DNA of 6,484 nt from Elusimicrobiota bacterium (GCA_028717525.1 JAQUNT010000135.1:1-6484); one strand, 5' to 3'; counted from the first letter of the stretch, positions 1 to 5,939 are shown. The notes: generated by a model from the letters alone, not told the origin. Numbers and translations: made by a program.

Positions 1-398
1 AGGGCGTGGATCCGGTGCCAGCCGCGCAGGTCCAGGGCCTCCCCGGCGCGGGAGAGCACGGCCAGGAGGGCCAGCTCATGAAGCCGTTCCGGGTCCGCGC
101 AGAGGATCCGGCCGCGCCGGGCCGCGTAGTCGTATTCGGCGCGTGCCCCGTCGGCATAGACGATGATGCGCCCGGCGGGGCCCGCGAGCACCGCGTAGTC
201 CTTGGTCCTGAACACGGGCTTGCCCTCGGGCGCGGCCTCGGGGCTGCGCGGCTCCAGGTCCAGCTCGATGGCCCCCGCCTCCGCGGGGAAGGGCATGGAG
301 AAGTACTCGAAGTCCCGGCGCAGGTCCTCCAGGACATCCTCCGGCCCGCCGCGCAGGGTCACGCCGACGCCGTGGATGTCGAGGTAGAGCTCGTTCAT
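1..398 (-). CDS. HPr kinase-like (HprK-related, PEPCK-fold) protein, N-terminal part, cut by window edge
   Basis: The frame is open from an ATG at 398 to the left edge, giving 132 complete codons and the start of a CTN (Leu) codon. The visible part is an alpha/beta leader with no signal peptide. It has a strand-rich stretch at about residues 62-90 (VFRTKDYAVLAGPAGRIIVY), then LHELALLAVLSRAGEALDLRG (102-126) and WHRIHAL at the edge. In HprK-related proteins a helix followed by 'G-x-H-x-(L/I)-H-A' comes just before the phosphate-binding Walker A loop, so the kinase core should lie just beyond position 1. Such proteins use ATP to phosphorylate a protein or peptide serine, or an unknown acceptor. 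The ATG overlaps the upstream GT2 stop as ATGA (398-395), so the start is well supported and translation is probably coupled. The fold call rests on pattern memory, and the catalytic residues are not visible here. A non-kinase protein with a similar leader remains possible. Confidence 0.62.
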   Translation of the reverse strand, partial: MNELYLDIHGVGVTLRGGPEDVLEDLRRDFEYFSMPFPAEAGAIELDLEPRSPEAAPEGKPVFRTKDYAVLAGPAGRIIVYADGARAEYDYAARRGRILCADPERLHELALLAVLSRAGEALDLRGWHRIHA

Positions 399-1378
399 GT
401 CCGGGTCAAGGGCAGTCTCAGGCCGAAGACCATCCCCAGGGCGTAGGAGAGATGGCCGCAGAGCATCAGCAGGGGCAGCCAGGCGGCGGCCGCGGGACGG
501 CGCGTCCGCCAGAGCAGGCGCAGGGCCTCGGCGCAGCAGACGCAGGCGTAGAGCGCCGGGGCGGCCCAGCAGGCCGTCGTCCTCGGCCCCAGCGCCAGAA
601 AAACGAGATAGGCCAGGCCGGCGGGGGGCAGCACGGTCACCGGCTGCAGGGAACCGGGGGCCATGCGGGTGATCTGCATGCGCCCGGCCCCGCTCTGGAA
701 GGCCTGATGGCAGAAGCCGGCGAGGCCGCTGCGCCGGACATGGTAGACATGGAGCTCCGGGCTGAAGAGGCCGAGCCCGCGGCGCCTCTCCGCGCGGTAG
801 AGCAGGAGGTTCTCCTCGGCGCTCACGCAGGATTCGGGGAAGGCGAGTCCGTCCGCGAAGAAGACCTCCCGCCGCACCCCGAGATTGCAGAGCATGAAGC
901 CCCACGAGGACATCAGCCGCTCCGCGCCTCCCGCCGCGTAGCGCACCCGCATGGGGCCCGCTCCCCAGGCCGAGCTCAGCACGGCGTCGGCCGCGAGCTG
1001 GAAGTCGGTCGCCTCGGGGGTGCCGAGGTTCGGGCCGCCGGCGTAGCCGACCTCGGGATGCCGGGCGAAGGTCCGCAGGACCTTCGCGCAGAACCCGGGC
1101 GGGACGACCACGTCGTCATCGAGGAAGTATAGGATCTCGCCGCCGGAGCGCGCCACGGCCAGGTTGCGGGCCGCTCCCCGCGAGGAGCGCGGCAGGTCCA
1201 GCACCGTGGCGCGCGGCCAGCGCGCGGCCAGCTCCCGGGCCAAGGCGGGGGCGTCCGCGCCCAGGCCGTTGAGCGCCACCAGGACCTCGGCTTCGGCGCA
1301 GCCGGAGGCCTCGAGGCTGGCCAGGCAGCGCCGCAGCAGCTCCGGCCGGTGGCTGATGATGATGAGGCTCAACTGCAT
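395..1378 (-). CDS. Family 2 glycosyltransferase with C-terminal membrane segments
   Basis: A 327-residue inverting GT-A glycosyltransferase, expected to use a nucleotide sugar at the inner face of the cytoplasmic membrane. The N-terminal strand LSLIIISHRP (3-12) is the usual GT2 opening. GGEILYFLDDDVVVPP (79-94) carries the metal and nucleotide-sugar binding DDD at 87-89. SAEEN (186-190) supplies the likely catalytic acidic pair, and YHVRRSG (212-218) follows as in polymer-forming GT2 enzymes. The C-terminal 80 residues contain three hydrophobic segments (about 247-264, 268-289 and 298-320) that should anchor the protein in the membrane. The ATG at 1378 lies ten bases inside the end of the preceding GT4 gene, and the TGA overlaps the next gene's ATG. 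The sugar and acceptor cannot be read from sequence. The family call is firm. Confidence 0.9.
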   Translation of the reverse strand: MQLSLIIISHRPELLRRCLASLEASGCAEAEVLVALNGLGADAPALARELAARWPRATVLDLPRSSRGAARNLAVARSGGEILYFLDDDVVVPPGFCAKVLRTFARHPEVGYAGGPNLGTPEATDFQLAADAVLSSAWGAGPMRVRYAAGGAERLMSSWGFMLCNLGVRREVFFADGLAFPESCVSAEENLLLYRAERRRGLGLFSPELHVYHVRRSGLAGFCHQAFQSGAGRMQITRMAPGSLQPVTVLPPAGLAYLVFLALGPRTTACWAAPALYACVCCAEALRLLWRTRRPAAAAWLPLLMLCGHLSYALGMVFGLRLPLTRT

Positions 1379-2400
1379 GGCCGCCCCATGGCCGCCGAGT
1401 AGAGCCGGCCGTAGTCACGAGCGCGCCGCTCCCAGAGCGCGCGCAGCGCGGCCCGGCGCCCGGCTGCGGACAGGCGTCGGCGCAGGCGCGCGTCGGACCA
1501 CAGGCGCAGCAGGCCGCGCTCCAGGGCCCCGGGGTCTCCGGGCGGCACGAGCCAGGCATCGCGGCCGTGGCGCAGTTGACGCGCGGCCACTCCCGTGCGC
1601 GTGGCCAGCACCGGCGCTCCCCCGGCCATGGCCTCCAGCACGGCCATGCCGTAGGTCTCCCGGCGCGAGGCGCTGACGAAGAACCGCGCCGCGGCCAGGG
1701 CTCGGCGCAGGGGGCCCGCGGAAGCGGCCCGGCTGAAGCGCACCTTGCCCGCCAGGCCGAGGCGCCGGGCCAAGCCCTGGAAGCGCCCGCCCTGGAAATC
1801 GTCCCCGAAGACGGTCAGGCGCGCCTCCGGGGTCCGGGCGCGGAACCCGCAGAAGGCCCAGAGCAGGAGGTCTATCCCCTTGTAGGGGGCCAGCCGGGAG
1901 GCGGCCACGATGCTGTTCCCGTCCCGGGGCGCGGGCGCGCGGGAGAACCACTCCCGGCCCACCCCGTTGCCCACCACCGCGACCTTGCCTGCGGCCCGGC
2001 GGTAGCGCCGGCCCACGGCCCCGGCGAGATCCGGGGTCAGGGCGGTGACCGCGCCGGCGCGGGCGAGCAGGCGCGCCACCTGACGGCGCTGGGCGCCGTC
2101 CGGAGCCGGAAGGTCGGGGTGGTCCAGGTCCTGGAAGGTCACCACGAGCCCGGCCTTGCGGGTCGGGGCCGAGTCCAGCCAGCGCCGCGCGGCCTCCCCG
2201 AGGTGCCCGGAGAAATGCAGGTGCACCAGGTCGGGCCGGAAGTGCGCCAGTTCCCCCAGGCGGCCGCGCCGCGGGCAGAAGCAGCGCGCGCGCCAGCCGC
2301 TGCGGCGCAGCGCCGCGGCGAGGGAGCCGAGCGCCCGGCGATAGGTGGGGTCCTCCAAAGTGGTGCCGGGCAGCAGGGCCAAGCGGACGCGGCGCTTCAT
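1369..2400 (-). CDS. GT4-type (GT-B fold) glycosyltransferase
   Basis: A 343-residue soluble, retaining-type glycosyltransferase of the group 1/GT4 class. The N-terminal acceptor domain opens with RVRLALLPGTTL (4-15) and includes DLVHLHFSGHLG (57-68). The C-terminal donor domain shows VAASRLAPYKGIDLLLWAF (165-183), the typical 'GRL...KG.d.ll.a' block. It also has the E-x7-E nucleotide-sugar motif E248-TYGMAVL-E256, followed by AMAGGAPVLATRTGV (257-271) and a WLVPPGDP turn (283-290). The frame is open 40 codons further upstream, but that stretch is low-complexity Arg/Pro/Gly sequence antisense in character. The ATG at 2400 overlaps the GT9 stop as ATGA and begins exactly at the first beta strand, so it is preferred. 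Donor and acceptor are unknown. Its place between GT9 and GT2 suggests a step in building the same glycan. Confidence 0.88.
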   Translation of the reverse strand: MKRRVRLALLPGTTLEDPTYRRALGSLAAALRRSGWRARCFCPRRGRLGELAHFRPDLVHLHFSGHLGEAARRWLDSAPTRKAGLVVTFQDLDHPDLPAPDGAQRRQVARLLARAGAVTALTPDLAGAVGRRYRRAAGKVAVVGNGVGREWFSRAPAPRDGNSIVAASRLAPYKGIDLLLWAFCGFRARTPEARLTVFGDDFQGGRFQGLARRLGLAGKVRFSRAASAGPLRRALAAARFFVSASRRETYGMAVLEAMAGGAPVLATRTGVAARQLRHGRDAWLVPPGDPGALERGLLRLWSDARLRRRLSAAGRRAALRALWERRARDYGRLYSAAMGRPCS

Positions 2401-3305
2401 GGGCAGGCGGCCGGCGCGGTCCGGGCGCAGAGGCGGCGGACCTGCGCGTGGACCTCGGCCACGCCGAGCGCCTCGCCCGGCTCGCGGCCGCGGCCCCGCG
2501 CGTAGGCGTAGTCTTTCCACAGGGGGCTGGCCACCTTGACCAGTCTGCCGTAGCCGTGGATCTCATACGGGCTGGTGCAGAGGAAGAGCGCTACGGTGCG
2601 GATGCCCAAGGCCAAGGCCAGGTGCATGGTCAAGGTGTCGCCGCAGACCACCAGGTCGCAGGCCGCGATGTCCGCCCGGAAATCCTGCAGGCGGGCGCGT
2701 TGTCGGAAGAGCTGCACGCGCAGGCCGTCGGCCTCCAGGCGCCGGGCCAGGGCGGGGAAGCCCCCCCAGCGCTTCATGGGCCAGCGCGGGCCGGCCCGGC
2801 CGTCCAGCCCGACCCTGAGGGGCCGGCCCGGCTCCCGGCGGCGGGCCGCAGGGGCGATCCAGTACTCCTCGCCCGAGAACCTCCGGCCCAGCATGGCGAA
2901 GACGAGGTCCTGATAGGTGCGGCCGTTGCGGCGCTTGAGGCTGTCGGCCCGCTCCCGGCCCAGGCGGGAGATGAGGCTCATGTCGAACCAGCCCGCCGAG
3001 CCGTCCGTGTAGCGCAGGCCTCCGTCCGAACCCAGATAGGTCCCTTCCAGGCGTCCGGCCTCGACCGAAGAGGCCAAGGCCGCGGCCTCCCGGTCCTCAT
3101 CCAGGCTCAGGACCAGGTCGAACCGGCGGCCGCGCAGGGCGGAGGCTTCCGGCAGGGTCAGGAGGGCGTCGAGAGGCTCGCGGGGCAGGAGCGGGTGGGC
3201 GGCGCGGTCGGCGACCCAGGTGACCTTCCCGGGTAGGACGCGCAGCAGCGGCGTGGTGCGCACCACGTCGCCCAAGGCGCCCAGCTTGATGAGGAGGGTG
3301 TTCAA
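2397..3305 (-). CDS. Family 9 (heptosyltransferase-like) glycosyltransferase
   Basis: A 302-residue protein of the ADP-heptose:LPS heptosyltransferase family, which adds heptose or related sugars to a lipid-linked core on the cytoplasmic side. The hallmark N-terminus LIKLGALGDVVRTTPLLR (5-22) is clear. Later come RWPMKRW (174-180), matching the family's 'W..KrW' block, and CGDTLTMHLALALGIRTVALF (221-241) followed by SPYEIHGYGR (245-254), the donor-binding region. The gene starts with TTG at 3305, in a TTGA overlap with the PqqD stop. No ATG lies before the conserved first strand, so the TTG start is strongly indicated. The cysteine-rich stretch often seen after the 'Ygr' block in GT9 proteins is absent, and the sequence there reads SPLWKDYAYARGRG. 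True heptose specificity is not shown; the enzyme may use another sugar. The family call is firm. Confidence 0.9.
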   Translation of the reverse strand: MNTLLIKLGALGDVVRTTPLLRVLPGKVTWVADRAAHPLLPREPLDALLTLPEASALRGRRFDLVLSLDEDREAAALASSVEAGRLEGTYLGSDGGLRYTDGSAGWFDMSLISRLGRERADSLKRRNGRTYQDLVFAMLGRRFSGEEYWIAPAARRREPGRPLRVGLDGRAGPRWPMKRWGGFPALARRLEADGLRVQLFRQRARLQDFRADIAACDLVVCGDTLTMHLALALGIRTVALFLCTSPYEIHGYGRLVKVASPLWKDYAYARGRGREPGEALGVAEVHAQVRRLCARTAPAACP

Positions 3306-3571
3306 GAGGCCGGCGCCAGCAGCTTGTCGCGCAGCAGCTCCTTGAGCAGGGCGTCGGCGTCGCGGGAGACTTCCTCGGCCGGGGCGCCGTACTCCTGCGC
3401 CACCATGGAGGCTGTCTTGTCCACGGGATGTCCGGCCGCCAGCAGCTCCCAGATGCGGGAGCCGGTGTCGTTGAGGGAGTAGTAGACGCTGGAGTCGAGG
3501 TCCAGGACCACGACTTCTTCGTCAACGCGCCGCCAGGCGACGTGCCCGGCGGCCTTGTAGCTCTTGTTCAT
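3302..3571 (-). CDS. PqqD-family small protein (RRE-like peptide-binding fold)
   Basis: An 89-residue protein with the PqqD pattern throughout. It has VVLDLDSSVYYSLNDTGSRIWELLAAG (21-47), where 'lN..g..iWell..G' is diagnostic, then a helix TASMVAQEYGAPAEEVSRDADALLKELLRDKLL (53-85) matching the winged-helix tail of the family. PqqD proteins and RiPP recognition elements bind the leader of a precursor peptide and present it to a modifying enzyme. Many family members instead stand alone in polysaccharide or HprK-related loci with unknown partners. The ATG at 3571 is preceded by a strong ribosome site, GGAGGAG (3583-3577) with five bases of spacing. It lies 50 bases inside the upstream GT2 gene in a different frame. 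No radical SAM enzyme or short precursor gene is present, so the bound peptide or protein is unknown. The family assignment is confident; the role is inference. Confidence 0.85.
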   Translation of the reverse strand: MNKSYKAAGHVAWRRVDEEVVVLDLDSSVYYSLNDTGSRIWELLAAGHPVDKTASMVAQEYGAPAEEVSRDADALLKELLRDKLLAPAS

Positions 3572-4367
3572 CTCGGCTCCTCCGCAGGTCCCAGCCCGCC
3601 GCGTCCGTGTCGTCGAGAGCGTGGAACACGAACTGGGACCATTTGCGCGCCAGGATCTCGCGGTTGATCCGGCGGTGATGGGAATAGTCCACCCCCCGGT
3701 AGCCCATGGCCCCGTAATGGTGCACGAAGACGTCCTCCGCGAGCAGGAGCTTGTAGCCCGCCTGCCGCGCGCGCAGGCAGTAATCGTAGTCCTCGTAGCC
3801 GCCCGGGCCGAAGCGCTCGTCGAGCAGGCCCACGCGGTCGACCAGCTCGCGCTTGATGAGCAGGCAGAAGGCGATGAGCCGGTGCACCTCGCGGCTGCGG
3901 CCGGCGTGGGCTTGGGCCCAGACCCAGGCGAACTTGGGCAGGTCCTTGACGCCCCGGTAGGAAGGGGCGCTGGCGCTCTGCAGGCCCGGGGCCGAGTTGG
4001 TCATGGGCGCCACCAGCCCGACCTGGGGGTCGGCCTCGGCCCAGGCGATGAGGCGGCTGAGCCACTGCGGGCCGACCACGGCGTCGGCGTTGAGCAGGAC
4101 CAGGAAGCGGCCGCGCGCGGCCCGGATGCCCTGGTTGTTGCCGGCCGCGAAAAAGCGGTTCGCCGCGTTGCGAATGAGGCGGATGTTCGGCCGCCGGCAG
4201 AGGCGCTGCAGGCGGCGCAGGGCCGGGGCCTGCGAGGCGTTGTCCACCACGATGATCTCGTGCGGGACCTCGGTGCGCTCGCGCACGCTCTGCAGGCATT
4301 CCTCGAAATAGTCAACGTCGTCGTGGGTAAGGATGACGATGCTGGCCAGGGGCGCCGTTTTGGTCAT
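3522..4367 (-). CDS. Family 2 glycosyltransferase (rhamnosyltransferase-like, COG1216 type)
   Basis: A 281-residue soluble GT-A glycosyltransferase and the first gene of the operon. ASIVILTHDDVDYFEECLQS (8-27) and EIIVVDNAS (37-45) are the nucleotide-binding start. FLVLLNADAVV (88-98) has the 'N-A-D' form of the metal-binding motif typical of WbbL/RfbF-like transferases. RFGPGGYEDYDYCLRARQAGYKL (185-207) carries the acidic acceptor/catalytic pair E192/D193, and VFVHHYGAMG (213-222) gives the conserved late histidine. The reading frame stays open far upstream, but the upstream part is antisense to the divergent gene. The ATG at 4367 matches the first beta strand and lies about 18 bases downstream of the predicted transcription start. 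Its last 16 codons overlap the PqqD gene and encode an arginine-rich tail that is probably dispensable. Transferred sugar unknown. Confidence 0.9.
   Translation of the reverse strand: MTKTAPLASIVILTHDDVDYFEECLQSVRERTEVPHEIIVVDNASQAPALRRLQRLCRRPNIRLIRNAANRFFAAGNNQGIRAARGRFLVLLNADAVVGPQWLSRLIAWAEADPQVGLVAPMTNSAPGLQSASAPSYRGVKDLPKFAWVWAQAHAGRSREVHRLIAFCLLIKRELVDRVGLLDERFGPGGYEDYDYCLRARQAGYKLLLAEDVFVHHYGAMGYRGVDYSHHRRINREILARKWSQFVFHALDDTDAAGWDLRRSRDEQELQGRRARRLAAR
3577..3583 (-). promoter_or_regulatory. Ribosome binding site of the PqqD-family gene
   Basis: GGAGGAG on the minus strand sits five bases before the ATG at 3571. It lies inside the coding end of the upstream GT2 gene. It is the strongest Shine-Dalgarno match I saw before a start in the window, and it fixes the PqqD start despite the 50-base overlap. 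Confidence 0.75.
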
Positions 4368-4370
4368 TTC

Positions 4371-4399
4371 TTCTGGAGGGGACGAGTATTTATTATACT
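4371..4399 (+). promoter_or_regulatory. Possible divergent promoter of the nucleotidyltransferase-like gene
   Basis: On the plus strand TATACT (4394-4399) and TATTAT (4391-4396) both resemble -10 boxes. The hexamer 17 bases before TATACT, TTCTGG (4371-4376), is a weak -35 match. Transcription from TATACT would begin near 4406, giving an almost leaderless message for the ATG at 4410. The element overlaps the minus-strand -10 box, so the two promoters could compete or share a regulator. Confidence 0.35.
4385..4399. promoter_or_regulatory. AT-rich dyad between divergent genes (possible operator)
   Basis: AGTAT at 4385-4389 is mirrored by ATACT at 4395-4399 with a five-base spacer, an imperfect-length but exact 5+5 inverted repeat. 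It covers the -10 boxes of both predicted divergent promoters. It could be a regulator site, or simply the by-product of two -10 boxes facing each other. Confidence 0.3.
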
Positions 4400-4421
4400 T
4401 TTGGCGCAAATGGTCCTGCAA
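4392..4421 (-). promoter_or_regulatory. Predicted promoter of the glycosyltransferase operon
   Basis: On the minus strand a perfect TATAAT lies at 4397-4392, with TTGCAG at 4421-4416 as a half-matching -35 box 18 bases upstream. This sits in the only AT-rich stretch of a very GC-rich window. Transcription would begin near 4385, leaving a leader of about 18 bases before the ATG at 4367. That leader has only a weak, purine-rich (AGAAGAA) ribosome site. The -35 match is poor, so the call leans on the -10 box and the position. Confidence 0.55.
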
Positions 4422-5939
4422 GACGCCCTGAGACGGATGGTCATCGCCACCAAGGACTGGCCGCTGCTCGGGGCCGGCTACCGCGCCGTCTACGGACTGG
4501 CGGCCCGCCTGGCGGGACTGCTCCTGGGCGGCGTTGCCATGGCCCTCTACCTGCGCCGGGGCCTCAGCCGGCAGGGCCTGAACGCCGGGGTCAGCGACGT
4601 GGACCTGCTGGCCCTGCTGGACATCCCGGCGGGCCGGGAGACGGCGCTCCTGCGCGGGCTCTGGCGCCGTTACCGCTTGGCCAAGCGCCTGCTTCCCATG
4701 TTGGGAGAGCTCCAGCTCGCCACCAAAGAGGAGCTGGCTGCATACTTGGCCTGGGGAGGCATCCGCCGGTTGGAGGCCCCGCATTGGCGGGCGCTGCGGG
4801 GAGGGGCCGCGCCGGAGCCGGCTCCGGCCGGAGCCGACGCCTCGCGCCTGCACCTGCACGAGGCCCTCTGCGCCTACATATTCCTCTGCCAGACCTATTT
4901 CGAGTCCGCGCGCGAGCCGCGCAGGCCGGACCTCGGGTTCCGCCTGGCCAAGGGGTTCCTGGACGTTCTGCGCCACGCGGCAGCTGCGCAGGACCGCCTG
5001 CCCGCGGCCATGGAAAGGCGCGAGGCGCTGGCCGGAGTCGTTGGCGGCCCGCGGCGCGGGCTGGAAGCTCCCCAAGACCTGGGCCGGCCGGAGGGGCTGG
5101 AACTCTTGGCGCTGGCCTTGGCCAGGCTCGACGGCCTGTGCCGGGGCCTGAGCCTGGCCGGAGCGGCGCTGCCCGAGGGGCCGGCGCACGCGCCTCCGGC
5201 CAACGCGGCTTGCGACGAGTGGCCGGACCGGCTCTCGGCCTTGGGCCCGGATGCGGGCGTGTTCATGGACACCTTGTTCCATTGGTTCGTGGTCCTGCCC
5301 GGCCCCGAAAACTTCGGAAAGGCCGCGGCGCAGATGGACGACTGGCATTCGCGCGATGTCCGGTTCCAGAGCGCGGGCTGGCTGCTCACCCGGCCGGTCC
5401 TGCAGGGCCTGCTCCTCGTGCCGCACCTGGACACGCCTTTCTTGGCCTGGGCCTTGGGGGGGCCGGACCGGGGCGACGGACTATGGGTGCGGGCCCTGAG
5501 CCGTCACCCGCTCTGGGCGGGCCATTACCGCCTGCGCTGGAATCTGGGGACTGGCCTGCGGCAGCCCGAGCCGGAGCGGCTCAGGCTCAGCTGCCGGCAG
5601 GCTGCCGCGGAGCTGGCGCTGTCCTTGCGCATGTTCGGTCTGGGCTCTTGGGCCGGGGCGAATTCCTATCGGCTCTTCTTCCTGTACAGCCGCCTGCTCA
5701 GCCTGCGCCTGTTCCTGGAGCGCGGGGTCGTCATGGACCCGCACGACCATGACGCCTTGCTCGAGGCCTATCCGGGGCATTTCCCGCAGGCACGCCCCTG
5801 GCTGGAGCGTGTGGCTGCCGAGGACTTCAACAGGCCCGCGGCCGAGCTGGACGCGCTTGACCCGGCCGAGTTGTTCTACCGCCACCTGCCCTTCCTGCGC
5901 GAGCAGTGCGACGCGGCCTTAGGGCTTGGGCAAGGATGA
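4410..5939 (+). CDS. Nucleotidyltransferase-fold protein with long uncharacterised C-terminal region
   Basis: A 509-residue protein. MALYLRRGLSRQGLNAGVSDVDLLALL (44-70) fits the polymerase-beta-type nucleotidyltransferase pattern, 'hG[GS]...Dh[DE]h'. G51 starts the loop, and D63 and D65 are the metal-binding pair. E100 in PMLGELQL (96-103) is a candidate third acidic residue. Leu52 replaces the usual Gly/Ser. The fold can transfer AMP or another nucleotide to a protein, sugar or drug, but the substrate is unknown. An Ala/Pro linker (131-144) separates this domain from about 360 helical residues I cannot assign, including HWFVVLPGPENFGKAA (291-306) and SWAGANSYRLFFLYSRLLSLRLFL (413-436). The start is uncertain. 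ATG 4410 has no Shine-Dalgarno site, and TTG 4401 and ATG 4437 are alternatives. The gene diverges from the glycosyltransferase operon, which hints at a shared pathway. Its 3' end overlaps the convergent lipoprotein gene. Confidence 0.72.
   Translation: MVLQDALRRMVIATKDWPLLGAGYRAVYGLAARLAGLLLGGVAMALYLRRGLSRQGLNAGVSDVDLLALLDIPAGRETALLRGLWRRYRLAKRLLPMLGELQLATKEELAAYLAWGGIRRLEAPHWRALRGGAAPEPAPAGADASRLHLHEALCAYIFLCQTYFESAREPRRPDLGFRLAKGFLDVLRHAAAAQDRLPAAMERREALAGVVGGPRRGLEAPQDLGRPEGLELLALALARLDGLCRGLSLAGAALPEGPAHAPPANAACDEWPDRLSALGPDAGVFMDTLFHWFVVLPGPENFGKAAAQMDDWHSRDVRFQSAGWLLTRPVLQGLLLVPHLDTPFLAWALGGPDRGDGLWVRALSRHPLWAGHYRLRWNLGTGLRQPEPERLRLSCRQAAAELALSLRMFGLGSWAGANSYRLFFLYSRLLSLRLFLERGVVMDPHDHDALLEAYPGHFPQARPWLERVAAEDFNRPAAELDALDPAELFYRHLPFLREQCDAALGLGQG

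Noticed and set aside
6..1132. Plus-strand open frames (6-446 and 452-1132) opposite the HprK-like and GT2 genes
   Set aside because: They are Gly/Arg/Ala-rich shadow translations without ribosome sites or motifs.
1567..2505. Long plus-strand open frame opposite the GT4 gene
   Set aside because: It has shadow-like composition rich in Gly, Ala, Arg and Gln, no recognisable motif, and lies wholly antisense to a well-supported gene.
2401..2520. Forty-residue N-terminal extension of the GT4 protein
   Set aside because: It is low-complexity Arg/Pro/Gly sequence overlapping the GT9 gene. The ATGA-overlapping start at 2400 fits both operon style and the fold.
2448..3236. Long plus-strand open frame opposite the GT9 gene
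   Set aside because: Antisense shadow with no domain pattern. The GT9 motifs on the other strand are unambiguous.
3564..4409. In-frame upstream extension of the plus-strand nucleotidyltransferase gene, which would make a 791-residue protein
   Set aside because: This part is exactly codon-aligned antisense to the GT2 gene, whose motifs are clear. In GC-rich DNA the TTA, CTA and TCA codons are rare, so the antisense frame stays open by chance. The extension has no domain pattern.
4368..5426. In-frame upstream extension of the minus-strand GT2 gene to a 634-residue protein
   Set aside because: The extension is antisense to the nucleotidyltransferase-like gene, is Gln/Arg/Pro-rich, and crosses the AT-rich promoter island. 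The GT2 fold begins at the ATG at 4367.
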